Source: Microbulbifer sp. THAF38 | GTDB taxonomy: Bacteria; Pseudomonadota; Gammaproteobacteria; Pseudomonadales; Cellvibrionaceae | Reading direction: 5' to 3' | Assembly: GCF_009363535.1 (NCBI RefSeq) | Contig: NZ_CP045369.1 | Location: 4,517,001-4,581,000, forward strand | DNA length: 64,000 nucleotides | In this document: positions 46,669-57,090 of the stretch, one piece after another | Layout: every line of letters begins with the position of its first letter | Position numbering within the stretch: position 1 is the first letter of the stretch | The notes under the pieces: model-generated | What the model was told of the DNA's origin: nothing | Seen by the model: the letters and a program-made list of their open reading frames with translations, nothing else | The model's database searches: none | Made by a program: the position numbers and the translations under genes

Positions 46669-47454
46669 TCACTCTGGCTCTGGGCTGGAAGATGTTTCAG
46701 CCGTTTCTTCACTCGGTTCCAGGGCAACGGCTTCGCCCGGAAGACGACGGTACACCAGATCCCAAACGCCGTGCCCAAGGCGCTGGCCGCGGCGCTCAAA
46801 CTTGGTTTCCGGGCGCCACTCTGGGCGCTCTACATAGTCATTGCTTGAAGAGGTATTTTCCAGCAGCGGCTCCTCCTGCAACACTTCCAGCATATGCTCG
46901 GCATAATTCTGCCAGTCCGTAGCCATATGCATCACGCCACCAGTTTTCAGCTTGCTGCAAATCAAGCGCACAAACTGCGGCTGCACAATACGGCGCTTAT
47001 GGTGCTTCTTCTTATGCCAGGGATCGGGAAAATACAATTGGAACCTGTCCAGAATGCCATCCCCAATGCAGTCATTCAAAACATCCACCGCATCGGCCAT
47101 ATAAATTTTAAGATTCTCAACTCCCGCTTTACCGGCGCTGTTAATCAGTCGGCCCACACCAGGGGGATGTACTTCGATGCCAATAAAGTTTTTGTCCGGC
47201 TCGGCCTGGGCCATGGCCAGCAGGGAATCTCCCATACCAAAACCAATCTCCAACACTAGCGGGGCCTCACGGCCAAAAGCCTCAACCGGATTCAGGGGGC
47301 CGTCAAAGAGCGACAGGCCATACTGGCCCCAATAAGTATCGAAGGCGCGGCGCTGTCCCTCAGTCATCCGCCCTGCGCGAATCACGTAGCTGCGGATAGA
47401 TTTTTTCTTGTACTCGGTGCGGTAGGGAAACTCTTCCGCGGATTCGTCTTGCAT
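46669..47454 (-). CDS. trmB: tRNA (guanine-N7-)-methyltransferase
   Basis: TrmB makes m7G46 in the variable loop of many tRNAs using SAM. The 261 residues contain EIGFGMGDSLLAMA (SAM motif I), FIGIEVHPPGVG, YFPDPWHKKKHHKRR (catalytic Asp and tRNA-binding basic run) and HMATDWQNYAEHML. The C-terminal 25 residues are an acidic Ser/Glu tail not part of the family core. Confidence 0.97.
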   Translation of the reverse strand: MQDESAEEFPYRTEYKKKSIRSYVIRAGRMTEGQRRAFDTYWGQYGLSLFDGPLNPVEAFGREAPLVLEIGFGMGDSLLAMAQAEPDKNFIGIEVHPPGVGRLINSAGKAGVENLKIYMADAVDVLNDCIGDGILDRFQLYFPDPWHKKKHHKRRIVQPQFVRLICSKLKTGGVMHMATDWQNYAEHMLEVLQEEPLLENTSSSNDYVERPEWRPETKFERRGQRLGHGVWDLVYRRLPGEAVALEPSEETAETSSSPEPE

Positions 47455-47516
47455 TGTTCGCGACCTCTTATGCGAAACGGTTTTCTCTTGATCAGATTAG
47501 AGTGAGCTCGGCCCTG

Positions 47517-47894
47517 CTATTTGGGGGTACTCGCGGCGGCAATAAACAACGCCAGCCAACCGGCGATCATCAGGGACCCACCAATCGGTGTAATCGGCCC
47601 CAGCCAGCGCGGCCCTCCAAGAGCGAGGGCGTAGAGACTACCGGAAAAAAACACCATTCCAAATACAAAGAAAGCGCCGCTCAGGGTGAGAGACAAGCGA
47701 TCTCCCCAATTTTGTATCAGCAGCGCCACAGCCAATAGCGCCAAGGCGTGAATCATCTGGTACTGCACACCGGTCTTATAGGCTTCCAATAGCGGCTCGG
47801 CGACCTTGCCACGCAGGCCGTGTGCGCCAAAAGCCCCGAGGGCGACGCCGCTGGCACCGAACAATGCGGCGAGCAAAAGGTAAACTTTGACCAT
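47517..47894 (-). CDS. DUF423 small membrane protein
   Basis: The 125-residue protein has four transmembrane helices and the DUF423 pattern: GASGVALGAFGAHGLRG at the N-terminus, YQMIHALALL in helix 2 and SGSLYALALGGPRWLGPITPIGG in the third loop. E. coli YgdD is related. Function unknown. It precedes trmB on the same strand by 62 nt. Confidence 0.93.
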   Translation of the reverse strand: MVKVYLLLAALFGASGVALGAFGAHGLRGKVAEPLLEAYKTGVQYQMIHALALLAVALLIQNWGDRLSLTLSGAFFVFGMVFFSGSLYALALGGPRWLGPITPIGGSLMIAGWLALFIAAASTPK

Positions 47895-47951
47895 GGTTTA
47901 TCTCACTTCCAGTGCCAATAGAACGGGGCTGTTCATTTCATTACGGAAATA

Positions 47952-47979
47952 AAAAAACCGCGCTGTTGCGCGGTTTTTT
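47952..47979. terminator. rpoH terminator
   Basis: AAAAAACCGCG and CGCGGTTTTTT form an 11-bp stem with a 6-nt loop just downstream of rpoH. It has T-runs on both strands, but the convergent use is not needed here because DUF423 reads the same way as rpoH; it separates the two. Confidence 0.92.
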
Positions 47980-48000
47980 CCAAACTGCCAGGGCGCGCTA

Positions 48001-48855
48001 TCAGGCTTCCATAGCCGCACGCACTTTTTTCATGGCGTTCTTTTCCAGCTGGCGGATACGCTCGGCAGAGACTCCGTATTTATCTGCCAGCTCGTGTAGA
48101 GTGGATTTCTCCTCGCTCAGCCAGCGTGCCTGGATAATGTCGCGGCTGCGCTCGTCGAGCTGCTCCATGGCACTGGCCAGGCTGTTGAAGCTGGTTTCCT
48201 GCCAGTTGTCACGCTCGAGCTGAGCTGCGGGATCAAAACTGCGGTCTTCCAGGTAGTGCGCCGGCGCCTGCCAGGCGGTGTCGTCATCGTCATCCACCCC
48301 CGCATCGAATGCGGCGTCGTGAGCGGCGAGACGGCCCTCCATCTCATGGACCTGGGCGACATCCACGTTCAAATCTTTTGCCACCGCCTTGGCTTCATCG
48401 TTGCTCAGCCAAGCCAGTTTCTTCTTCTGCCCACGCAGGTTAAAGAACAGCTTGCGCTGTGCCTTGGTGGTGGCAATCTTCACGATACGCCAGTTGCGCA
48501 GAATAAATTCGTGGATCTCCGCTTTGATCCAGTGCACGGCAAAGGAGACCAAGCGCACCCCTTTCTCGGGGTTAAAGCGCTTCACCGCCTTCATCAGGCC
48601 GACATTGCCTTCCTGCACCAGATCTGACTGGTTGAGGCCATAGCCAGAGTAGGACTTGGCGATATGCACAACAAAGCGCAGGTGGGACATGACCAGTTGG
48701 CGGGCCGCGTTAATATCTTCGCGATAATAGAGGTCTTCTGCCAGGCGCTTTTCCTCCTCTGCGGACAGCACGTCGAAGCTGCTGACCGTTTGGATGTAAG
48801 CTCCCAGGTTGGCGCCCGGAGACAGCGTATGCACTGGCTGTAGGCTGGTTCCCAT
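48001..48855 (-). CDS. rpoH: RNA polymerase sigma-32 factor
   Basis: RpoH directs heat-shock transcription. The 284 residues show region 2 ([40 protein letters not shown]), the RpoH box [15 protein letters not shown], and region 4.2 with [26 protein letters not shown]. It follows ftsX on the same strand, the usual ftsYEX-rpoH order, but with a 238-nt gap that should hold its own promoter. Confidence 0.97.
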   Translation of the reverse strand: MGTSLQPVHTLSPGANLGAYIQTVSSFDVLSAEEEKRLAEDLYYREDINAARQLVMSHLRFVVHIAKSYSGYGLNQSDLVQEGNVGLMKAVKRFNPEKGVRLVSFAVHWIKAEIHEFILRNWRIVKIATTKAQRKLFFNLRGQKKKLAWLSNDEAKAVAKDLNVDVAQVHEMEGRLAAHDAAFDAGVDDDDDTAWQAPAHYLEDRSFDPAAQLERDNWQETSFNSLASAMEQLDERSRDIIQARWLSEEKSTLHELADKYGVSAERIRQLEKNAMKKVRAAMEA

Positions 48856-49093
48856 TCAGGTTTCTCCTCTCATTATTAGTCGACCGGTTCCCGCGGCCGC
48901 TGTCGTCGGACACTTTATCTGGCGACAAGCTGGACTCAGTGTAGCACTTGCACGAGCGGTTAAGAAAGTCCGCCGCCAACTGCCGTATTCCCTTGTATTG
49001 CAGCCGATTAGAGGGCCTCGATACCCCCGAGGTTCCCCACTTTATAACGGCTTTACGTTTCTTGGCGAAACCAGGTCCGCTGACACCAGTCGG

Positions 49094-50110
49094 TCAGCTG
49101 GGCTCTATCTCGCGCAGGTGACGGCTTGTCGCCAGCCAGGCACCCAGCAACCCGAGCAAAGCAGCGCCACCAATAAGGCCGGCAAAGTAGCTGAGACCAG
49201 GCCCCGCCAAGGTATAGCTACTGCCATAACTGGAGGAGAGGCCGGAAATCGGCCCGGACAGTAACAGCACTGCCCCCAGCAGCAAACACCAGGCCAACAG
49301 TCCGCCAAAAGCCCCGTAGCAGAGGCCACTGTAAAGGAAAGGCCTGCGCACGAAGGCATTGGTGCCACCCACAAGTTTCACCACCAGAATCTCCTCCCGA
49401 CGGCTCTCGATATGCAAGCGGATCGTATTGACCACTACCAGGATCACCCCCAGTGCCAGCAGTAGGGCGAGCCCTGCGGACATCCGTTGCCCCAGTTCCG
49501 TCAGCTGGGTGAGGCGCTGCACCCAGGCCAGATCGAGCACCACTGAGTCACTGAGGGCATGCCCACGCAGGTTTTCCACGATGCGCTGCAACTTGTCACT
49601 GTCCCGCGTATCCCGCGGGCGCAGAAGCAATACTGCCGGCAGCGGATTGGCATCGAGCCCCGCCAGTAGGTCGCCGAGACCGGATGCCTGCTCGAATTCC
49701 GTCAGCGCCGCTTCCGGGGAGATATAAGTTACCTCGGCGATGGCCGGGTCGCTGCGCAGTTTAGCGGCGAAAGAGTCTACTGCTGCTTTCTGTGCTCTCT
49801 TATTTAGAAATACTGAAATCTGCGGCTGTCCATCCCAGCCGGCCACTGCGCGCTGGAAATTTGCCAGCCCGAGTTGCAAAGCCGCAGGCAGGGCCAGGGC
49901 GATAGCGATAACCAGGGCGGTCATGGCACTGGCCATGGGCGTAGCGAAAAAGCGTCGCAGGGATTCCCGCGCTACCTGGCGGTGGTGATCGAGCCAGGAC
50001 TGCCAGCGATCCGTAATACCGGTGCGGGCAGCCACGGCACCGCTGCTGCGCGGGCGCTTTTCAGTGGCGCTGCTCGCCGGGCGCTGGGCCCTAGACTGGG
50101 TGTGCTTCAC
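49094..50110 (-). CDS. ftsX: Cell division protein FtsX
   Basis: FtsX is the membrane part of the FtsEX complex, which activates septal murein hydrolases. The 338 residues have a basic N-terminal cytoplasmic extension of about 55 residues, a first helix near 60-80, a periplasmic loop with YISPEAALTEFEQASGLGDLL, and three C-terminal helices. It overlaps ftsE by 20 nt, so the pair is co-translated. Confidence 0.95.
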   Translation of the reverse strand: MKHTQSRAQRPASSATEKRPRSSGAVAARTGITDRWQSWLDHHRQVARESLRRFFATPMASAMTALVIAIALALPAALQLGLANFQRAVAGWDGQPQISVFLNKRAQKAAVDSFAAKLRSDPAIAEVTYISPEAALTEFEQASGLGDLLAGLDANPLPAVLLLRPRDTRDSDKLQRIVENLRGHALSDSVVLDLAWVQRLTQLTELGQRMSAGLALLLALGVILVVVNTIRLHIESRREEILVVKLVGGTNAFVRRPFLYSGLCYGAFGGLLAWCLLLGAVLLLSGPISGLSSSYGSSYTLAGPGLSYFAGLIGGAALLGLLGAWLATSRHLREIEPS

Positions 50111-50777
50111 GGCTCGGAACTCCGTCGTAGATCAACTGGCCGGCTTGCAGGGTCAAAACCCGCCGGCGCATGCGCGCTATCAATTCCAGGTCGTGGCTGG
50201 CCACCAGTACAGTGACACCCACGGCATTAAAGTCGGAAAACAATCGCATGATTTCCTGGGAAAGCTGCGGGTCCAGGTTCCCGGTGGGCTCATCTGCCAC
50301 CAGGATCGCCGGCTTGTTCACCACCGCACGGGCAATACCCACCCGCTGTTGCTCACCACCGGACAGGGTGATGGGGTTGTGCTTCTCCTTGTCCAGGAGA
50401 CCCACCTTATCCAGCGCGGCGCGCACCCGGCGGCCCACTTCGCGCTTGCTGCAGCCGGCTACCGCCAGTGGCAGAGCGATATTGTCGAAGACACTGCGAT
50501 CAAACAGCAGCTGGTGGTTTTGAAAAACGATACCCAGGTTGCGTCGGTAATAGGGGATCTGGCTATTGCGCAGGCGGTTGAGGTTCTGCCCGGCGACCAG
50601 AATAGAGCCTTTGGTGGGGCGTTCGATGGCGGTAAGCAGCCGCAAAAGTGTGCTCTTACCCGCTCCCGAATGACCGGTGAGAAACACCATATCGCCGCGG
50701 GGGACTTCCAAGCTGATACGCACCAGGGCGTCCTGCCCCGATGCGTAGCGCTTATTCACATTATCAAAGGTGATCAC
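50091..50777 (-). CDS. ftsE: Cell division ATP-binding protein FtsE
   Basis: FtsE is the ATPase of FtsEX. The 228 residues begin MITFDNVNKRYASGQDAL and include Walker A GHSGAGKST, LSGGEQQRVGIARA signature and Walker B ILVADEPTGNLD. It overlaps ftsX by 20 nt and follows ftsY by 40 nt on the same strand. Confidence 0.97.
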   Translation of the reverse strand: MITFDNVNKRYASGQDALVRISLEVPRGDMVFLTGHSGAGKSTLLRLLTAIERPTKGSILVAGQNLNRLRNSQIPYYRRNLGIVFQNHQLLFDRSVFDNIALPLAVAGCSKREVGRRVRAALDKVGLLDKEKHNPITLSGGEQQRVGIARAVVNKPAILVADEPTGNLDPQLSQEIMRLFSDFNAVGVTVLVASHDLELIARMRRRVLTLQAGQLIYDGVPSREAHPV

Positions 50778-50817
50778 GATTTTGTTCTTGTTATTCCCTA
50801 AGAGGGTTTAGTAGCGA

Positions 50818-52191
50818 TCAGGCGGTATCGCGGCCAAACAGCGCCGAGACAAATTCGCGCGCGCGAAACGGCTGCAGGTCCTCAGCCTGTTCACCCACAC
50901 CGATAAAGCGCACGGGAATACCGAAGCGCCGCGCCAGAGCGAAAATCACCCCACCCTTGGCGGTGCCGTCGAGCTTGGTGAGCACCAGGCCGGTAACACC
51001 GGCCGCCTCGCGAAACTGTGCGGCTTGGTTAATCGCATTCTGGCCGGTGCCGGCATCCAATACCAACAGCACCTCGTGGGGGGCGCTGGGGTCCAGCTTG
51101 CCCATTACGCGGCGCACCTTGGTCAGTTCTTCCATCAGGTTGGACTTGGTGTGCAAGCGGCCGGCTGTATCGGCAATCACCACATCGATACCTCGAGCCT
51201 GGGCCGACTGCACGGCATCGAAAATCACCGAGGCGCTGTCCGCACCGGTATGCTGGGCCACTACTGGCACATCGTGTCGCTGCCCCCAAACCTGTAACTG
51301 CTCCACCGCAGCGGCACGGAAAGTATCGCCGGCGGCGAGCATCACCGATTTGCCCTCGCCGAGGAAGCGGTGTGCCAACTTGCCGATAGTGGTGGTCTTG
51401 CCGACGCCGTTAACGCCGACCACCAGAATTACATAGGGCTTTTTGCTGGTGTCCAGCACCAGGGGCGCATCGACACTGTTGAGCAGCTCTGCCAACTCCT
51501 GCTGCAGCGCTTTATAGAGCGCATCGCCATCGGCGAGTTCGCGGCGTGAAACGCGCTCGGTGAGGCGATCGACAATTTCACTGGTGGCCTCGACGCCCAC
51601 ATCCGCCATCAGCAACTGGGTTTCCAGCTCTTCCAACAGATCTTCATCGATCTCTTTGGCTCCGAGGAACAGGTTGCCCATCCCCTCGACAAACTGATTG
51701 CTGGTGCGGCTGAGCCCGCGGCGAATACGCGCAAAGAAACCCTCTTTCTTCTTCTCTGCAGGTTTTTCCTGCACAGGAGTGGGCTTGGGCGCGGGCTCCT
51801 GTACCTGAGGAGCCGGTTCCAACACCGGTGGTGCCGTGGCGGCGGGCGGTTCAGGTTCAGGCTGAGTTTCGGGCTGAGTTTCGGGCTGTGTAGTCGTCAC
51901 ACTGGCAGACGTAGGCTCAGGCAATTCTGCAGGTAACTTCTGCACACCAGCCGCAGGTTCTTCCTTTATCAGCGCTTCCTTTGTGGGTTCTTCCTTCAGC
52001 GCAGCGGGCGCCTCTGCCGGCTCCGCTGTGGACGCCTGCGGTTCAGCGGGTTCGCTATCAGTGACAGACGGCTCCTGCCACTCTTCCGCCGGCGCCTCCT
52101 CGGGTGCGGCGACAGCTTCCGCCTGCTCCTTTTGGGGCTCGCTTTGTTCGGGCTTGCGCTTTTTCTTTTTGCGCAGGAAATCAAAGATCAT
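50818..52191 (-). CDS. ftsY: Signal recognition particle receptor FtsY
   Basis: FtsY docks the signal recognition particle with its nascent chain at the membrane. From the ATG at 52191 it has 457 residues: a basic start (KKKKRK), an acidic, Pro/Glu/Ala-rich A region of about 150 residues with TQPE repeats, and the NG domain with GVNGVGKTTTIGKLA, DTAGR and TKLDGTAKGG. The open frame continues upstream into rsmD on the other strand, but those residues are not FtsY-like. It heads ftsY-ftsE-ftsX. Confidence 0.96.
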   Translation of the reverse strand: MIFDFLRKKKKRKPEQSEPQKEQAEAVAAPEEAPAEEWQEPSVTDSEPAEPQASTAEPAEAPAALKEEPTKEALIKEEPAAGVQKLPAELPEPTSASVTTTQPETQPETQPEPEPPAATAPPVLEPAPQVQEPAPKPTPVQEKPAEKKKEGFFARIRRGLSRTSNQFVEGMGNLFLGAKEIDEDLLEELETQLLMADVGVEATSEIVDRLTERVSRRELADGDALYKALQQELAELLNSVDAPLVLDTSKKPYVILVVGVNGVGKTTTIGKLAHRFLGEGKSVMLAAGDTFRAAAVEQLQVWGQRHDVPVVAQHTGADSASVIFDAVQSAQARGIDVVIADTAGRLHTKSNLMEELTKVRRVMGKLDPSAPHEVLLVLDAGTGQNAINQAAQFREAAGVTGLVLTKLDGTAKGGVIFALARRFGIPVRFIGVGEQAEDLQPFRAREFVSALFGRDTA

Positions 52192-52264
52192 TCGTTTATC
52201 CGGGTGTACCGCTTGCAGAAAGACGCTAATCTTAGCATCGCTAAGCCCCCAGTAGAGATTTACC

Positions 52265-52864
52265 TTGGCCAGAAGTTCATCGCGCAAGCAAAGCCCACAA
52301 CCCCTTTCCCAGTTGCGTATCATCGGAGGGCAGTGGCGCGGACGGAAATTGCAATTTGCCCCGGTAGAGGGTTTGAGGCCCACCGGTGACCGCTTGCGCG
52401 AAACCCTGTTCAACTGGCTCCAGTTCTATCTACCTGGCGCGCACTGCCTCGATCTCTTCGCCGGCTCCGGCGCGCTGGGCCTCGAGGCTCTATCGCGCGG
52501 TGCCGCCTCGGTGGATTTCGTCGAACTGAATCCCCTGGCGGCGCGCACCCTGAAGCAGCAGCTCCAACTGCTCGAAACGATGGATGGCCAGGTGCATAAC
52601 TGTCGGGCGGTGAATTTCCTGGGCAGCGGAAACAAGCGCTACGATATTATCTTTATCGACCCGCCCTTCGCGGACGATCTGTGGCAGGAAAGCCTTAGCG
52701 CTCTTACTGACAGGCTCTCGCAGGGCGCACTCATTTATATCGAGACCCCTCGGGATACGGTTTTGTCCACTGCGCCCGACTGGTCGTTAATCAAGGAAAA
52801 GCGTGCGGGTCAGGTTTGCATGCGACTGTATCGCAGTGACTCCGCCGCATCCGCTGATTACTGA
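52265..52864 (+). CDS. rsmD: 16S rRNA (guanine966-N2)-methyltransferase
   Basis: RsmD methylates G966 of 16S rRNA using SAM. The 199 residues contain RIIGGQWRGRKL, the SAM motif DLFAGSGALGLEALSRGA and the catalytic FIDPPFADD. The start is a TTG, with only AGAGA upstream. It is divergent from ftsY, as in many gammaproteobacteria; the two starts are 73 nt apart. Confidence 0.95.
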   Translation: MARSSSRKQSPQPLSQLRIIGGQWRGRKLQFAPVEGLRPTGDRLRETLFNWLQFYLPGAHCLDLFAGSGALGLEALSRGAASVDFVELNPLAARTLKQQLQLLETMDGQVHNCRAVNFLGSGNKRYDIIFIDPPFADDLWQESLSALTDRLSQGALIYIETPRDTVLSTAPDWSLIKEKRAGQVCMRLYRSDSAASADY

Positions 52865-52900
52865 CCGGTCAGCAAGTCCGGTTAACGCATTCGGTTTTGA

Positions 52901-53437
<537 letters not shown>

Positions 53438-53499
53438 CTCTGGAATTGGTTATTTCTGATACACTCGAGCGGATTTTTCCACAATCCGCGGAGTGTTTC

Positions 53500-55218
53500 G
53501 TGCGTCACCTTCTCCTCGCCTTCGCCTTTGTTCTGAGTCCGGCCATAGCCGATGAGCCGCAGCCGGAAGTCGATACCGGCCGCAGCGCAATCAAGTCTGC
53601 CAAGGCCGAATCCTATATGGCGGTTACCGCCAACCCCCACGCCAGCCGAGCTGCCGAGCAAATCCTCGCCCTGAACGGCGGTGCCGTCGATGCTGCGATC
53701 GCTGCGCAGATGGTTTTGGGGCTAGTGGAACCTCAGTCATCGGGTATTGGCGGCGGCGCTTTTATGCTGAGCTATGACGCTAAAGATAAGCAGCTGCGTT
53801 ATTACGATGGCCGGGAAACCGCGCCAGCGGGTGTGGATGAAAATTACTTTATGCACGACGGTAAACCGCGTTCATTTATGCAAGCGGTTATCGGCGGCTA
53901 CTCAGTGGGAGTACCCGGCGTCATCCGCATGCTGGAAATGGCACACCAGCGCGATGGCAAACTCCCCTGGAAAGTTTTATTTCAGCCGGCCATCCAGCTT
54001 GCCGAAAATGGCTTTGAAGTTTCACCACGCCTACACCAGCTGTTGAGTAAGCTACCCCACGTAGATGCAAGACCGGCGATCGCCAATTACTTCTTTGACA
54101 GCAACGGCAACCCCCTGCCTGTCGGCCACCGGCTGAAGAACCCGGAGTATGCCCGCACACTTCGCGTAATTGCCGCTGGTGGTGCGGACGCTTTTTATAA
54201 AGGTGAAATCGCCGAGGCCATCGTCAAGGCAGTGCGGGGTGACACAAAAAATCCCGGCCTGCTTAGCCTTGAGGATATGGCCAATTATCGAGCCAAACAG
54301 CGCCAACCGCTCTGTTCCGTTTTTCTCGAATACCAGATCTGTGGTGCGGATGCCCCCTCATCGGGCGGCACCACCGTGGGCGGAATTCTGGGCATGTTGC
54401 AGGAGTTTCCCATCGCTGAAATGGAAGCCGGGGACGATCTGCTTACCCATTTGTTTATCGAGGCTTCAGAACTGGCTTTTGCCGATCGCAACACCTATTC
54501 CGCCGACTCAGATTTTATCAGTGTGCCCAGCAAGGCCCTGGTATCCCCCGCTTACTTGAGCGAGCGTGCAACCCTGATTAACCCCGACAGCGCCAACATA
54601 GCCAAACCCGGCAAGCCCAATACTGGGGCGAGCAAACGACTAACAGCCCAGTCACCGGAGATGCCCAATACCAGCCATCTAGTGATTGTGGATCGCTACG
54701 GCAATGGCGTGAGCATGACCAGCAGCATCGAAACGGGTTTTGGCTCGCGCCTGCTGGTAAAGGGTTTCCTGTTGAATAACCAGTTGACCGATTTTTCTTT
54801 CACCCCAAAAGCAGACAATGGGCAGTTGGTGGCGAACCGTATTCAGGCCGGCAAGCGACCCCGCTCTTCCATGTCGCCGACGGTGGTATTTAATAAAGAT
54901 GGCAGCTTGCGCCTGCTGGTGGGCTCCCCTGGGGGCTCACGCATTATCGATTACACCGCCCGCACCATCCTCTACCATCTGGGACTGAATATGCCCATCG
55001 CCGATGCCATCGCCGCCGGCAACATTGGCGCTATCGGACGGCGTGTCGAGCTGGAGCCCGGCTTCTTTAGTCAGGACACCATCGATAAACTCAAAGGGCG
55101 CGGGCATCAGGTCATTGAGCGCAATCTCAATAGCGGTATTCACGCGATCGCGATAAAAGACAATACGCTCTATGGCGGTGCCGACCCCCGCCGGGAAGGC
55201 AGTGCCCTGGGGCACTGA
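53500..55218 (+). CDS. ggt: Gamma-glutamyltranspeptidase
   Basis: Ggt cleaves the gamma-glutamyl bond of glutathione and transfers the group to water or amino acids in the periplasm. From the GTG at 53500 (GGAG 6-7 nt upstream) it has 572 residues: a signal peptide of RHLLLAFAFVLSPAIA type, a large subunit, and a small subunit starting at the self-cleaving Thr391 in NTSHLVIVDRYGN. GSPGGSRI and FGSRLLVKGFLLNN are intact. The frame is also open 18 codons further upstream, giving a longer non-signal start. Confidence 0.95.
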   Translation: MRHLLLAFAFVLSPAIADEPQPEVDTGRSAIKSAKAESYMAVTANPHASRAAEQILALNGGAVDAAIAAQMVLGLVEPQSSGIGGGAFMLSYDAKDKQLRYYDGRETAPAGVDENYFMHDGKPRSFMQAVIGGYSVGVPGVIRMLEMAHQRDGKLPWKVLFQPAIQLAENGFEVSPRLHQLLSKLPHVDARPAIANYFFDSNGNPLPVGHRLKNPEYARTLRVIAAGGADAFYKGEIAEAIVKAVRGDTKNPGLLSLEDMANYRAKQRQPLCSVFLEYQICGADAPSSGGTTVGGILGMLQEFPIAEMEAGDDLLTHLFIEASELAFADRNTYSADSDFISVPSKALVSPAYLSERATLINPDSANIAKPGKPNTGASKRLTAQSPEMPNTSHLVIVDRYGNGVSMTSSIETGFGSRLLVKGFLLNNQLTDFSFTPKADNGQLVANRIQAGKRPRSSMSPTVVFNKDGSLRLLVGSPGGSRIIDYTARTILYHLGLNMPIADAIAAGNIGAIGRRVELEPGFFSQDTIDKLKGRGHQVIERNLNSGIHAIAIKDNTLYGGADPRREGSALGH

Positions 55219-55225
55219 TTTTCTG

Positions 55226-55250
55226 GAGGAGGTGTATCATACGCCTCCTC
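55226..55250 (+). other. Long hairpin after ggt
   Basis: GAGGAGGTGTAT and its inverse ATACGCCTCCTC form a 25-nt hairpin with one G-U pair directly after ggt. A run of A follows on the plus strand, not T, so on this strand it is not a typical terminator. Confidence 0.45.
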
Positions 55251-55397
55251 AAAAAAACCAAATCCCTCCCCGGAAAGCTGCTATTCCTAAACCGGCATCC
55301 CAGATAGCAGTGTCCCTTCTTGCAGTACCCCATCTTGAGAGTGGTCCATACTTCCCCCTAGCTAGCGAGAAGCCAAAACGCAACTGGAGGGCCCCTC

Positions 55398-57035
55398 TTG
55401 GACCAGCGCAAAGTGGATGCCACTGGCATCGATCTCCTGCACGACCCCCGCACCAATAAGGGCACGGCTTTTACCGAGGCCGAACGCAGCAAGTTTGGCC
55501 TTAACGGCCTGATTCCCTACGCTCTGGAAACCATAGAAACCCAGGTAGAGCGGGTGATGATGCAGCTGAGCCACAAACACTCGGATATCGATCGGTTTGT
55601 CTACCTGACCGGCCTGCTGGATACCAATGAGACGCTCTTTTACCGGGTGGTGATGTCCGATCCGGTGCGCTTCCTTCCGATCATTTACGATCCCACTATC
55701 GGCGAAGCCTGTACCAAGTTCAGCCATATCATGCGCAGGGTCAGGGGTGTTTATCTGTCTATTGCGCAAAAGGGCAGTATCGCCGACTCCCTGTCCCACT
55801 GGCCGGACCGGGACATTCGCTTTATTTGTGTCACCAATGGAGGACGAATTCTGGGGCTTGGGGATATAGGCGCGAACGGCATGGGCATCCCCATTGGCAA
55901 ACTGCAGCTATACACCGCCGCAGGGGGCGTGCCGCCAGAACATTTACTGCCACTCTTTTTAGATGCCGGCACCAATAATGAGCAGGTACTCGCAGACCCT
56001 CTCTATGTGGGCCTGCGTCGTAAACGCCCGGATACCGAGACGCTATACCGTTTCGTGGATGAGTTTGTGGACACCGTTCAGCAGCGCTACCCACACTGCT
56101 GTCTGCACTTTGAGGACTGGACCGGTAGTGACGCCGTCCACTTACTGCAGCGATATCGAGACAAGGTCTGCTGCTACAACGATGATATCCAGGGCACTGC
56201 GGGTATTGCCCTGGCCGGCATGATTAACGCCCTGAAAATCAAACAGGGCTCGTTAAAGGATGAAAAGATTTTCTTCGCCGGTGCCGGCTCTGCTGGCATA
56301 GGGCTTGCGGATTTATTTGTGAGTGAACTGGTCAATGAAGGGCTCAGTAGGGAAGAGGCCCAAGCCCGCATTATTATGTTCGATGAAAAGGGACTGCTGG
56401 TAAAAAGTCGTGAAGACCTCTTCGACTTCCAGCGCCCCTACGCGCACGACCAAGCCCCAACTTCACAATTATTAGAAGCGATAAAAACCCACAAGCCAAC
56501 AACCTTGATTGGCGTCAGTACTGTCGGCCAATTATTTACCCAGGAAGTCGTGGAAACTATGGCTGCGCTCAACCCGCGGCCAATTATCTTTGCACTCTCC
56601 AATCCCACCGAGCACGCCGAGTGCAGCGCGGAGCAGGCCTATAGTTGGAGTCAGGGTCGAGCCATCTATGCGGCAGGCGTACAATTTCCCAAGGTCACAC
56701 TCCATGGAAAAACCTACCTGCCGGGTCAAGCCAACAATTTATATATTTTTCCCGCTGTAGCCATGGCAATTTATGCAACTCGTGCTAAACGCGTTCCCGA
56801 CTCACTCTTTATTGAGGCCGCCCGCGGGGTTGCCGAGCAAGTCGATCAAGATCTGTTGCAGCAGGGCTGTCTATTCCCGCCACAAGCAAAAATTTTAGAA
56901 ATAGCCCAAAATACAGCAGCAAGGGTTAGCAAGAAAATCTTTGAGCTTGGACTCAGTGAACTAGAGTGCCCGAAGGATTTACTGGTATTTATTAAGGAGC
57001 ATACCTACAAAGCTGAGTACTTTTCTTATTGTTAA
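55398..57035 (+). CDS. maeA: NAD-dependent malic enzyme
   Basis: This 545-residue enzyme decarboxylates malate to pyruvate with NAD, like E. coli MaeA (SfcA). Motifs include LLHDPRTNKGTAFTEAER, FLPIIYDPTIGEAC, VTNGGRILGLGDIGANGMGIPIGK, CYNDDIQGTAGIALAG and the Rossmann FFAGAGSAGIGLAD. The start is TTG, with GGAGG 8 nt upstream. It shares almost no sequence with the MaeB-type enzyme at 32915; together they provide NADH- and NADPH-linked routes. Confidence 0.96.
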   Translation: MDQRKVDATGIDLLHDPRTNKGTAFTEAERSKFGLNGLIPYALETIETQVERVMMQLSHKHSDIDRFVYLTGLLDTNETLFYRVVMSDPVRFLPIIYDPTIGEACTKFSHIMRRVRGVYLSIAQKGSIADSLSHWPDRDIRFICVTNGGRILGLGDIGANGMGIPIGKLQLYTAAGGVPPEHLLPLFLDAGTNNEQVLADPLYVGLRRKRPDTETLYRFVDEFVDTVQQRYPHCCLHFEDWTGSDAVHLLQRYRDKVCCYNDDIQGTAGIALAGMINALKIKQGSLKDEKIFFAGAGSAGIGLADLFVSELVNEGLSREEAQARIIMFDEKGLLVKSREDLFDFQRPYAHDQAPTSQLLEAIKTHKPTTLIGVSTVGQLFTQEVVETMAALNPRPIIFALSNPTEHAECSAEQAYSWSQGRAIYAAGVQFPKVTLHGKTYLPGQANNLYIFPAVAMAIYATRAKRVPDSLFIEAARGVAEQVDQDLLQQGCLFPPQAKILEIAQNTAARVSKKIFELGLSELECPKDLLVFIKEHTYKAEYFSYC

Positions 57036-57090
57036 AATTTAATCTTACTCAATAGAAAAATTAGAATGCATCCATTTGCAAGCAAGCACT